Shown here piece by piece: positions 40,477 to 48,954 of a stretch of 64,000 nucleotides of DNA. Below the pieces are notes generated by a model, which worked only from the letters and a program-made list of their open reading frames with translations, had not been told where the DNA came from and made no database searches. A program made the position numbers and the translations under genes. Every line of letters starts with the position of its first letter. The first letter of the stretch is position 1. Source of the DNA: Picochlorum sp. 'celeri' (lineage: Eukaryota > Chlorophyta > Trebouxiophyceae). Where the stretch lies: contig JAACMV010000004.1 in the NCBI GenBank assembly GCA_010909725.1, positions 868,001 to 932,000 on the forward strand, given 5' to 3'.

Positions 40477-41955
40477 TACGACAGCAAGAACGCGCTGTTG
40501 GCCAGTGATGGACAACACCTTGTGCAAAATTCTATCCAGATAACCCATGTTTGTGGGTGCTTGGCGGTGCTCGGATGGCACCAAGTCTTCATTCCTGACA
40601 AACTTGGTGATCATTTCCAATGCCGATTTCCCCTGATCCATTGGCACCATATGGCCAGCTCCTTTGACACTGACAAACGATAATGGACCAACCTGCGTCA
40701 CAATACCAGCGTCTTCTCCAGACTCTAGTGTCCAAGACACATTCTGAGCCTGTGCCCATTCTTTTGAACGCTCCCATTCCAGTGCATCAACCCACTGTCG
40801 ATTGCCCAACTCATTACAGATGATATCCTTATCTCCCGCATATATCATCACTCGTACACCAGCCGCAAGCATTTCTGGCAACACCGTGTCAAAACGATGG
40901 CCCCAATCACTCATCATATCCTCATGCACACTCATATTGCATTCCTCCCATGTCATATCCTGTGGCACACCAAACTCCTTCTTCACATGATCTTGATTCA
41001 GGAATTCATTCAACAGACTAAAGTCGTAGCACAAATCTCCCTCACATCTCTTTCTGTAATCATACACATTGATGTCTGGGTTCTCCACCAATATCGGCGT
41101 AAACATGAGAGCCTGACAGAATTGCACAGCCAAATAACACTCTGTCGAAATAGAATACTCATCACAAGCATCCAATGCATACTTGCATGCTGGATACAAC
41201 GAATTCATCCTGTCTCTGGATGTCTCGCTCAAAAGCCCATGCTGATATGCAAAATCTGGATAGGCACCATACTGAATAGCAGGATACGTCAAACCATTCC
41301 CAATCGCAAGACCCTTCAACGAAATCTCAAGAGCATCCTTTTGGATCGCCTTGAACAATTTATAGCTCACAGCAGGAACATAATGTCCAGCATAGCTCTC
41401 CCCTGTAATATACAGATCTCTGTTCTTCAGCTCTGGCCTTGCATCCAATAACGCCACCATAAAGTCGAGCATATCATTCGACACACACTCTTCGTCATAA
41501 CACCTATCTTCTGGGTTATCAGAGTACGAAAATCCGGTATTGATGGGCTGATCGACGTAAATCATCGTGGCCACGTTGTCCCACCCATATGGAGTCTCCT
41601 CCAACTGCAGCTGTCCATCCTCGCCCTTGTGAATATTCCAAGGCCCATTCTCGTAAAACACAGCCATCTCAGAACTACATCCAGGCCCACCAGTCATCCA
41701 TACAACCACAGGAGCGTCCTCATCCCCAGTCCGAGACTCGAACATGAAGAAAAACATGTGGGCATCATACGTCCTCGCCAACTTGAAATACCCAGAATGA
41801 TACCGCGTCTCTTCCACTTCAGAATTCGTATCATATTGTCCCTTGTATGGATTGACAGACTTGATACGAATCCTACCAGCGTCCTCTGCTGTTGCTCCGA
41901 GAGCCAAACCCAACCACGTAAGCAATACAAACGCGAGCACACCCTTGGCAATCAT
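40474..41955 (-). CDS. serine carboxypeptidase (S10), secreted/vacuolar
   Basis: A 493-aa single-exon protein with signal peptide (GVLAFVLLTWLGLALG). All S10 blocks are present: GGPGCSSEMAVFYENGPW, nucleophile S187 in TGESYAGHYVPA, D377 in YAGDKDIICNELGN and H435 in GAGHMVPMDQ. It removes C-terminal residues from peptides at acidic pH, in the vacuole or outside the cell. About 40 residues continue past the usual family end, and the last codon falls at the boundary of the duplicated 199-bp segment. The duplication may therefore have reset the C-terminus. Confidence 0.92.
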   Translation of the reverse strand: MIAKGVLAFVLLTWLGLALGATAEDAGRIRIKSVNPYKGQYDTNSEVEETRYHSGYFKLARTYDAHMFFFMFESRTGDEDAPVVVWMTGGPGCSSEMAVFYENGPWNIHKGEDGQLQLEETPYGWDNVATMIYVDQPINTGFSYSDNPEDRCYDEECVSNDMLDFMVALLDARPELKNRDLYITGESYAGHYVPAVSYKLFKAIQKDALEISLKGLAIGNGLTYPAIQYGAYPDFAYQHGLLSETSRDRMNSLYPACKYALDACDEYSISTECYLAVQFCQALMFTPILVENPDINVYDYRKRCEGDLCYDFSLLNEFLNQDHVKKEFGVPQDMTWEECNMSVHEDMMSDWGHRFDTVLPEMLAAGVRVMIYAGDKDIICNELGNRQWVDALEWERSKEWAQAQNVSWTLESGEDAGIVTQVGPLSFVSVKGAGHMVPMDQGKSALEMITKFVRNEDLVPSEHRQAPTNMGYLDRILHKVLSITGQQRVLAVV

Positions 41956-42716
41956 TCTGAATCTTGATGTATCAAATTCTAATCACACTTGAAACAGAAC
42001 GACACGCGTCAATACAATCACTACCGGTGCCCTCTTTTATTTTAATTGTTTTCAAACAAACCAAGAGGCAGAGCTAGCTCTTCAGTGCAATGCTCCTAAC
42101 CGTACTCTAAATCCTGCTGCTACTGTCTTTATTCAACAGAAATGTAGAAATATACAACGGTTTGGGGGTCGAGTGATGGATCATCAACCGTTCATGTGTA
42201 TGTGACACATCTCTGTAAAAAAAATGCAAACACATACAAAGCTGTGTCTTTACTTGAAAAGAAGACAATCACCCTTCATCATCCATGGTGATCACCATTC
42301 ACTGATAGGTCTCTTTACAAGCACGTGGTTATGTCTCCAAGGAACAAAAAATCCTCTGGTTGGTACTCGTCATGCAACAGGAATTTATTCATTGCATGCC
42401 TCTAGAACCTTCCATGCATCTACAACAATGAGCTCATTGATCTTTTCACTCGCTCAAATGCCTTGCCAATCCTCCAATCCATAGATAAACACGCATGCTG
42501 AGAGAGATCGTTGATGGCATCCTTGAGAGGATGATGGTATCCAGTGAGTAAGTAGAAAAACGCCCATCCATGAATCATGGACCATTATTCCATGTCCATT
42601 CATGGGACCCAGCAGTGGAGGATTGGACACCAGTAGTAGGTACCCAATCGAGACTGAATATTCTAAAAATACTACTGAAATAGTAATACCATACTATTCA
42701 TAGAAATAGAATCAGT
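41956..42716. promoter_or_regulatory. divergent intergenic region upstream of HSF
   Basis: About 760 bp without a gene. A perfect GAAnnTTC heat-shock-type element (GAACCTTC) lies at 42415-42422, about 300 bp before the HSF start, inside the word gcatgcctctagaaccttccatgc. ATG-rich repeated words (catggac, catgaat) lie at 42565-42605. Self-regulation of HSF is conceivable, but a single two-unit element is weak evidence. Confidence 0.35.
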
Positions 42717-44045
42717 ATGGGGGTGACGACGAGGTTGAAGAGTGCTCCACGACAGCAGTCTTCCTTCACTGGGATTGACAGCGTCGGTGACGAGGAGAAG
42801 AGTACTGCTGGGGATAAAAGTAAAAAGCAATCGTCTAATCAACCACCCCCATTCCTGGTGAAGACGTATGAGCTTGTGGACGAACCTCTGACCGATCCGA
42901 TTGTGTCCTGGGGAGCCGAGGGACTTAGTTTTATCGTATGGAAGCCTGCGGAGTTTGCAAGAGATTTACTGCCTCTGCATTTTAAACATAATAACTTTTC
43001 GAGCTTTGTTCGTCAGTTGAACACGTATGGGTTTCGGAAAGTGGACCCTGATAGGTGGGAGTTTGCCAACGAGCATTTTCTGAGGGATCGGAGGGATCAG
43101 TTGGTCTTTATCCAGCGAAAAAAGAAGAATGCGTCTGATAAAAGTCAAAAGTATGGGATGTCTGTCGATGGGGAGGTGGGGACACCGTACGCAGCGTTGG
43201 AAGTTGGTGCCTATGGTGGGCTTCAGGCTGAGGTGGATGCGTTGAAGAGGGATAGGACGCTGTTGATGCAGGAAGTGATTCGTCTGAGAAAGTCACAGCA
43301 GTCTTCGGAAGGGGAGATACGGGCCTTGTCTAAAAAGGTGGATGTGGCGGAGAAGAGGCAGCAGCAAATGATTGCATTCTTTGCTCAGGCGTTACAGAAT
43401 CCCTCGCTTGTGCAGCATTATATAGCATCGTCTCCTAGTATAAAGCGTTTGGAGGATGGGACGAGTAGGAGACGTAAGCGGACGAAGAAGAGTGCGAATG
43501 CAGGCATGTATACTGGGAATGAGTCTGGATCTGATGATGGAGGGTATACTGGGGGAGGAGAGATGGTGGTGCACCAGGGGAAGCAAAGGGATGGTAATCA
43601 GCTATTTGCAGAGTTGTCGAAAGCTTTTACAAAGATGTTGACAACTGGGGAAGACGACAATAATGATCTTGATCATGATGTGCCGGGGAGTACAAACAAC
43701 ATCCATGCTTTGCTGGATGATGGTCAAGCAAACATGAAGGGGCCTCGTGTTGAGGAAGCATCAGACTCTTTTGGTCAACAGAGGGAATTTGGAGACTCTA
43801 TATATAATCCATCAACAGCGTTTGTGACAGAACCAGAGGGATTTGCAAACTACAATGATGGTGCCAATGGTCTTCCAGAGTGGCAGGAACCTCACTCTGA
43901 CGACTTGATCGCCCCAGATAGTTTGCCCTCGCTGAATCTGGAGGATTTAGATCTGGATAAAATCCCTGATATGTTACCACCCCATGATACGCTGGAACTG
44001 ACAGAGTCTGAACTGGAGAAATTTGGTCAACAGTGGGAGAAGTAA
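42717..44045 (+). CDS. HSF: heat shock transcription factor
   Basis: A 442-aa single-exon protein. The winged-helix DNA-binding domain is at about 43-138: [14 protein letters not shown], then [33 protein letters not shown], then [12 protein letters not shown] leucine-zipper HR-A/B region for trimerisation follows at about 160-225, then basic [17 protein letters not shown], a likely nuclear signal, and an acidic C-terminus with hydrophobic patches ([19 protein letters not shown]) resembling AHA activation motifs. Green algae often have a single class A-like HSF; this fits that type. Confidence 0.94.
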   Translation: MGVTTRLKSAPRQQSSFTGIDSVGDEEKSTAGDKSKKQSSNQPPPFLVKTYELVDEPLTDPIVSWGAEGLSFIVWKPAEFARDLLPLHFKHNNFSSFVRQLNTYGFRKVDPDRWEFANEHFLRDRRDQLVFIQRKKKNASDKSQKYGMSVDGEVGTPYAALEVGAYGGLQAEVDALKRDRTLLMQEVIRLRKSQQSSEGEIRALSKKVDVAEKRQQQMIAFFAQALQNPSLVQHYIASSPSIKRLEDGTSRRRKRTKKSANAGMYTGNESGSDDGGYTGGGEMVVHQGKQRDGNQLFAELSKAFTKMLTTGEDDNNDLDHDVPGSTNNIHALLDDGQANMKGPRVEEASDSFGQQREFGDSIYNPSTAFVTEPEGFANYNDGANGLPEWQEPHSDDLIAPDSLPSLNLEDLDLDKIPDMLPPHDTLELTESELEKFGQQWEK

Positions 44046-44168
44046 TCTTCTGTCATGTTATGATACTACTACGACTATGATACGTTTATTCTTTTCTTTT
44101 TTTTCATTCATTTTACATGGCAGACTGTTCATTTCGGTCCATCTTGTCATGGCAATACCCATGGATTC

Positions 44169-44896
44169 TTACAACAAAGAGACAATATCAGATTCAATAT
44201 CTGCAGGGGTGGTTGTGCTTCCGTACCGCTTCACCACCTCTCCTGATCGATTTGCCAGAAACTTGGTAAAATTCCACTTGATGTCGTCTCCCAGGAGACC
44301 TCCTTGCTTTGCCTTCAAGTACGTCCATAATGGCTCTTCCTGAGGACCATTGACATCACCTTTCATCAACATTGGGAACTTTGCACCTTTGCGTTCCGCG
44401 AAAGATTTGATGGATGCATTACTTCCTGGCTCCTGCCCACCAAACATGTTACATGGTTGGGCAATCACCTCAAATCCCTGCGAGTTGTACTTGTTGTACA
44501 ACTCCACCAAGTCATTGTATTGTGGTGTAAACCCACACTGTGACGCGACATTCACGATCAAAAGAACCTGAATCGCAGACATACCATTGGTCACCGTTTA
44601 TCATTGTGACATCCCCGTTCAAACGAGGCACCCCCATCCCACCTGGGTCTGCTAGAACAAGAAAACAAGGCCCGTACCTTTCCTTTGAACTGACTCATGG
44701 ATACATCCTTTCCGTCGATTGTCTTCACTTGGATATCATACAGAGAGTCTGGAACAGTTTTTCCACCACCGAACAAGGCCATTGTGCGAACAGACGAACG
44801 ACGTGGGCCAGAGACTCTGGCTTGAGTGTTTATCTGGCTACGAGTGGTTCTGGCCACGTATTGGCGCATAGAACGCTGCAAGGATACAGACTTCAT
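44169..44896 (-). CDS. GPX: glutathione peroxidase (thioredoxin-type, Cys)
   Basis: Exons 44678-44896 and 44169-44567, intron of 110 nt (GTACGG to ATTCAG), 205 aa. The first ~45 residues are Arg/Ser/Thr-rich with no acidic residues, typical of a plastid or mitochondrial transit peptide. Catalytic blocks are NVASQCGFT with peroxidatic C84 (Cys, not selenocysteine), GGQEPG, and WNFTKF. The usual FPCNQFGG appears as AQPCNMFGG, so one semi-conserved Gln is Met. The enzyme reduces lipid and hydrogen peroxides, using thioredoxin in plants. The convergent HSF gene ends 123 bp away. Confidence 0.93.
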
Positions 44897-45104
44897 CTCG
44901 TTATCAAATATATTACTTGTTAGGTATATTTTGGTACAATAAGTTGTGTGGATCGTGGAATGCGAAGAGATCGATCAAATTCCACGTACGTGCCGAGATC
45001 TCCAAATGTAAAGATCTCCCTTCTTACAAAAGAATGCTGTTTTGATCATTGGCTCAGCTGTGCACAGGTATGAAGCATATATATTGCAAATTAGATGTAT
45101 AATT

Positions 45105-45456
45105 ATGGATGGAATAAAGGATGAGCGGCTAAGGCATGACGGTTTGGAGAGTTTTAGTGCAGACGGAGACTGGGATGTGCAGAAGAAGCGTAGTCCACTG
45201 GTAATGGTTGGTACGACGGTCACACTGACACAATGGTATTATATTGATGCGAAATAATGTTTTATTGGTGTTTGTAGGTGCGCTTGTGACGGGTGGTGTG
45301 CTCATGGGTGGTTTGCTTGCTTACAGAAGTGGGAACAAAAACCTGTCACAGAGTATGATGAGAGCGCGTGTGGTCGCTCAAGGTGTGACAGTGGCACTAA
45401 TGCTTGGAACTTCTGGTGCCATAGCAATGGAGAGAGGAAAACAGCATACTGCATAG
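45105..45456 (+). CDS. HIG1-domain protein (RCF1-like)
   Basis: Exons 45105-45210 and 45278-45456, intron of 67 nt (GTACGA to TTGTAG), 94 aa. The spliced HIG1 domain reads KRSPLVMVGALVTGGVLMGGLL, then YRSGNKNLSQSMMRARVVAQG, with two membrane helices. The QxxxxxxRxxxQG core typical of HIG1/RCF1 is present. Such proteins sit in the mitochondrial inner membrane and support assembly of cytochrome c oxidase and supercomplexes. Length and topology match the family, and the splice junction falls inside the first helix. Confidence 0.88.
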
Positions 45457-45560
45457 GTGTTTGTCACTGCTTCTGTACTCTTGATTACGCATTCTCCAAG
45501 AACATCAGCACTTTCTTGATGACTATTTCACACGAATAAAAATAATGTCAATTTGACTAC

Positions 45561-46004
45561 CTATACATGGCGATTTTTACTCTGATTCGTTGGAAAATTA
45601 ATGTCTTTAACACACAATATTGATGTCGCCCTTGATGATTCAGGGTATGGTTCCCTGACACGAGCTCCTTCAATATCCGATACATCCATTGCGTCTCTCA
45701 AGAATCTGCCTTGTTCTTCCAACGGTGGTTCGTCAACAGGCCACACATAGGATGGATCCAAGGGATTCCTGACATGGGTGCTCACCACAGGGACCTTAGG
45801 GCGGGCTCCTTGGACATCAACTTTCACTACTTCATGGGGACTGATGTATTGCTTCGGTTCCGATCCAGTAATACCTTTTGTTGACAAGGTCCCGTGAGGT
45901 GCCGATTGAATAGGCACACCCCCGCAATCAAAGTCAATGTTGCTCACATGAAAACTGTAGCTGTCAGAGTACTCTCCCCTCTTTTTCTTTCTTTGGTTTT
46001 CCAT
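45561..46004 (-). CDS. small basic protein of unknown function
   Basis: A 147-aa single-exon protein starting MENQRKKKRGEYSD. It has a central VKVDVQGARPKVPVVS..RNPLDPSYVWPVDE and later MDVSDIEGARVREPYPE. The pattern of D-x-x-GA-x-P followed by NPLDP-Y resembles short repeats in some protist proteins linked to cilia, but I cannot name the family and this window gives no ciliary context. No signal, membrane segment or Cys cluster is present. It ends about 100 bp from the HIG1 gene (convergent). Confidence 0.6.
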   Translation of the reverse strand: MENQRKKKRGEYSDSYSFHVSNIDFDCGGVPIQSAPHGTLSTKGITGSEPKQYISPHEVVKVDVQGARPKVPVVSTHVRNPLDPSYVWPVDEPPLEEQGRFLRDAMDVSDIEGARVREPYPESSRATSILCVKDINFPTNQSKNRHV

Positions 46005-47212
46005 GGCATACTCCTTTTTCAGTACTGAAAGAGAAAGAGTCGCTTTTGTTTGTGATTTTCCATCTGATCATGCGTCTCAAATCAGAGACATGTCAGTCAT
46101 CTGTATTGCTTGGTGGTGACATGCCCCATGCTGACCACATCAATGACTTTGACTTTGGACTCTATGTTCACTCATGACATGACTGCAGTATATGAGAGCA
46201 TATACTGTCGTTAGAACACCACTCTTCGTATGTACACGTACAGAGAGGATTGCATCACGTCCTTCAAACAGTGAATGACTCTATGCATACATATGGTCCG
46301 TGTCCTCATTTGAACAAGCTGACACAGAATGGAAGTATATGCACATATATTTTAAAGATGTACATGCATGTATATCGCATACCTAGAATACAATGGTACA
46401 TTGTGTGCGAGAGGGGCACCACAGTGGTCAGAGAGCCTGGACAAGCACACATATATATGACGTGAGAAGAAGACACACTATATACTGTATGGGTGTTCGA
46501 GTTGCGTCTTCTGCGACGATCAGAAAATCACGAACAGAATAGGTATGCAACCCAGAAATGTCCCGCGCAGGGAGTGGACCCACATGCAATCATGATGCTG
46601 CATGTGGGGCTGGAATGGCGGGCTATGCTATGGAGTGCATACATTGGATTGGCTCATGCAATAAGCGGAAAAGAAACCCTCAGGATCTGACATGGAGTCA
46701 AACTCAGTTCGCATTCTTGTAATCATGGCCACCACGGTGGGTATTTGTGTCTCGCACCAGTCACAGTTGCACAGACTCTTCTTCTTCTTCTTTTTTTCTC
46801 TTCATGGATGTTTTCGTCAGACAACGTACTTGAATACAACTCAAGATCCACTGAAATAAACGTATGCGTATAATACTTTGATTAGAGTATTCAGATCTTG
46901 CCCACGTTGTGCACATGAACAACAGAGGCATGCATGCCTCTGAGCAAGTCTATAGGTTCCGCTCAGGCGGGTACCGAGATCTTTTCTTACATGCTCAAAA
47001 AGTCCCAACTAAAACTTCAAAAGCCGATTGGGTATCCAATCCTCGACCCAGTCGCCGCAATATTACAATCCAAAGTAGTATCACAATGTATCAAAATACG
47101 GAGATTACGTGGCTCCCTGTGTCCGTCATGTATGAATCGAAACAATCGTACGAGTCTCTCGTCTAACTAATGCATCGTCGTAGTCATTTTGACAATTTGT
47201 AGCACTTTTGGT
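46005..47212. other. 1.2-kb gene-free region with inverted repeat
   Basis: The largest open space besides the one near nitrate reductase. Frames are short and featureless. It holds the 10-bp inverted repeat at 46579-46608, ATG/CAT-rich alternating stretches near 46340-46380, and a CTT microsatellite at about 46780-46796. No tRNA or other RNA gene was recognised. Confidence 0.4.
46579..46608. repeat. perfect 10-bp inverted repeat
   Basis: CCCACATGCA at 46579-46588 is the reverse complement of TGCATGTGGG at 46599-46608, with a 10-nt spacer. It could form a hairpin in RNA or be a dimer binding site. No gene overlaps it. Confidence 0.85.
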
Positions 47213-47548
47213 ATGCTTAGAATCGTGAAATTAGGGGGTATTGGCGCTTTTTCGCTGATAGCTTGGTATACAATCTTGTCAACGAATTTATCGGCATCGA
47301 CCCACGTGATCGTCCTTTTGGTACGACAATACATAGAGATGTAATATTATTGGGGATGGACCAACAGTCTTCGTCTATTCGTGCAGAGCCCTCTGATCGC
47401 GCTCGCGTTGTTTGGGATCTACCTATTGATATCCCTCATAGTTGGTGTATTGAGGTTTAAAACCGTTCCTAAAGAAGCAGAGCTTTTACAAGAAGACATT
47501 AAAAGAGCGAGAAAAGGATTGAAAGCCAAGAAAGTGTCTGTCGAGTAA
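47213..47548 (+). CDS. DPM3: dolichol-phosphate mannosyltransferase subunit 3
   Basis: Exons 47213-47320 and 47387-47548, intron of 66 nt (GTACGA to GTGCAG), 89 aa. Two N-terminal membrane helices are followed by the conserved DPM3 tail: PLIALALFGIYLLISLIVGVL, then PKEAELLQEDIKRARKGLK. DPM3 anchors the catalytic DPM1 in the ER membrane to make dolichol-P-mannose for N-glycans, O-mannose and GPI anchors. The length is exactly that of the family. The next gene begins 2 bp after its TAA, so both are probably on one mRNA. Confidence 0.85.
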
Positions 47549-47550
47549 CA

Positions 47551-48411
47551 ATGTCATACTCTGGTCGAAAGAATTACGCAGACGGGCGCATCTTTGAACT
47601 TCAACAAGGTTCCTCAGAGTTGGAGGAGATCTTGGAGAGTGCATGGTGTTACGATTACGCCGTTCTTGTGGATTTTGCAGCCCCATGGTGTGTTCCATGC
47701 CAGCGACTTGTCCCTGTGTTGGAGAGTCTTGCAAAACAGTTTGAAGATATTATTGCCTTTGTCAAAGTTGATTGTGAAGCGACTGCTGCAAACAAAGCAT
47801 TGGCTGCATCTTATTCTATAACAGCGTATCCAACAGTGAAATTGTTCCGCGATAAGAAGGTGAAGAAAGAGTTGCGTGGTCTGCAACGACGAGAACTGTT
47901 GATCCCCTTGCTAGAAGAGAGCAACGAGATGAAAAATCTTCAGAAAATAAAATCAAGAGCTGGAGAACAAATGGCAGAGGAGATGGCTGATAAGATGGAG
48001 TACATGAAGGAGCAAATGGAGTATGACGAGTTTGTTGAGACCTCGAGAGCTTTGTCCCTGTACATGAGAAACATTATTCTTCTGCCAGACGAAGAAAAGT
48101 ACAGGCGTATTAGAATAGAGAATCGCCACTTCCAAGGGAAAATTGGCTCGAAACCCGGAGGAGTGGAATGTATGAAGATTGTTGGGTTTGAGGAAGAGAA
48201 AGACGATGATGGTCAAACATGGCTGGTGATGAATACTGTCAGCCCCTCTCTCATCCAAGTCGCCAAGCTTCTTGGCAGAGCTTTGCCGCCGTCAGTTGTT
48301 GCTCCGCCACAGGAGCCAGAGCCACAGGCTAGTACATCAGGACAAGTCTCTCCCCAGGATCTGTCACGCATGTTGGCAAACATGTTCCAAAACAACAATA
48401 GAAGCAGATAA
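47551..48411 (+). CDS. thioredoxin-PUB domain fusion protein
   Basis: A 286-aa protein with no signal peptide. The thioredoxin fold covers about 15-125 (VLVDFAAPWCVPCQRLVPV, cis-Pro in ITAYPTVKLF), with active site WCVPC. A charged coiled linker (about 125-155) follows, then a PUB domain at about 160-245 (ALSLYMRNIILLPDEEKYRRI, then VECMKIVGFEEE). PUB domains bind the tail of p97/Cdc48 and occur in peptide N-glycanase and UBX proteins. A Gln/Ser-rich tail ends in SRMLANMFQNN. A redox partner of the p97 machinery in ER-associated degradation is inferred. It starts 2 bp after the DPM3 stop. Confidence 0.85.
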   Translation: MSYSGRKNYADGRIFELQQGSSELEEILESAWCYDYAVLVDFAAPWCVPCQRLVPVLESLAKQFEDIIAFVKVDCEATAANKALAASYSITAYPTVKLFRDKKVKKELRGLQRRELLIPLLEESNEMKNLQKIKSRAGEQMAEEMADKMEYMKEQMEYDEFVETSRALSLYMRNIILLPDEEKYRRIRIENRHFQGKIGSKPGGVECMKIVGFEEEKDDDGQTWLVMNTVSPSLIQVAKLLGRALPPSVVAPPQEPEPQASTSGQVSPQDLSRMLANMFQNNNRSR

Positions 48412-48422
48412 ATATACATGCA

Positions 48423-48705
48423 TTATAACATTCCCCTCCAAAATGAGACACCTAAACTAGAACCATACAGCACCTTCTCATTCCTAGAATGCTCTGTGAC
48501 TGCTGCAGTTGATTCAGACACAGAGTGATACCCTTGCCTCTGTTTATGCTGCACGCACATACAGTCAACCATCAGCCAATCCTCCACCCACTTTTTATTT
48601 CCATCATACCTTTTTATTCTCCTTGCAAACAACGTATACTCTGCCTCGACGTCTGACAATTCTGCAGGCATCGCATAATTTGCGAACAGAAGCCCGTACT
48701 TTCAT
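48423..48705 (-). CDS. ribosomal protein bL36, nuclear gene, probably mitochondrial
   Basis: Exons 48610-48705 and 48423-48548 with a 61-nt intron (GTATGA to GTGCAG), 73 aa. The first 38 residues are textbook bL36: [20 protein letters not shown], then [12 protein letters not shown] and HKQRQG, with zinc ligands C11, C14, C27 and H33. A 35-residue tail follows that bacterial and plastid bL36 lack. Plastid bL36 is normally plastid-encoded, so this nuclear copy is likely the mitochondrial one, imported without a cleaved leader. A competing 82-codon frame in the same DNA is a shadow. It ends 11 bp from the Trx-PUB gene. Confidence 0.88.
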
Positions 48706-48954
48706 AGTCTAACGATGCTACAAGCACAGGTCAGGTATCTAAACGTATTAGAGTAAAATATATTAGAATTGATCCACAGATCCGAGGTATATGGCGAGGA
48801 CACACAACAACTAACGAATTAGTTTGTCCACTTCTGAACACTGGCACATGTGCCAGACACCCTTGTCCTTTTTATTTTACAAATTTGGCTTTGATACTTC
48901 TATATCATCATTAAAAGTTTATTGATGTGATGTTTTCAGTGGACTAGATTCCAT

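Noticed and set aside
42415..42422. Heat-shock element proving HSF self-regulation
   Set aside because: Only two GAA units about 300 bp upstream; such an 8-mer pattern is common by chance. Kept as a low-confidence note only.
48423..48671. 82-aa minus-strand ORF
   Set aside because: Its 5' half is out of frame with bL36, whose zinc-ribbon sequence and splice sites are unmistakable; only the part after the intron is shared.
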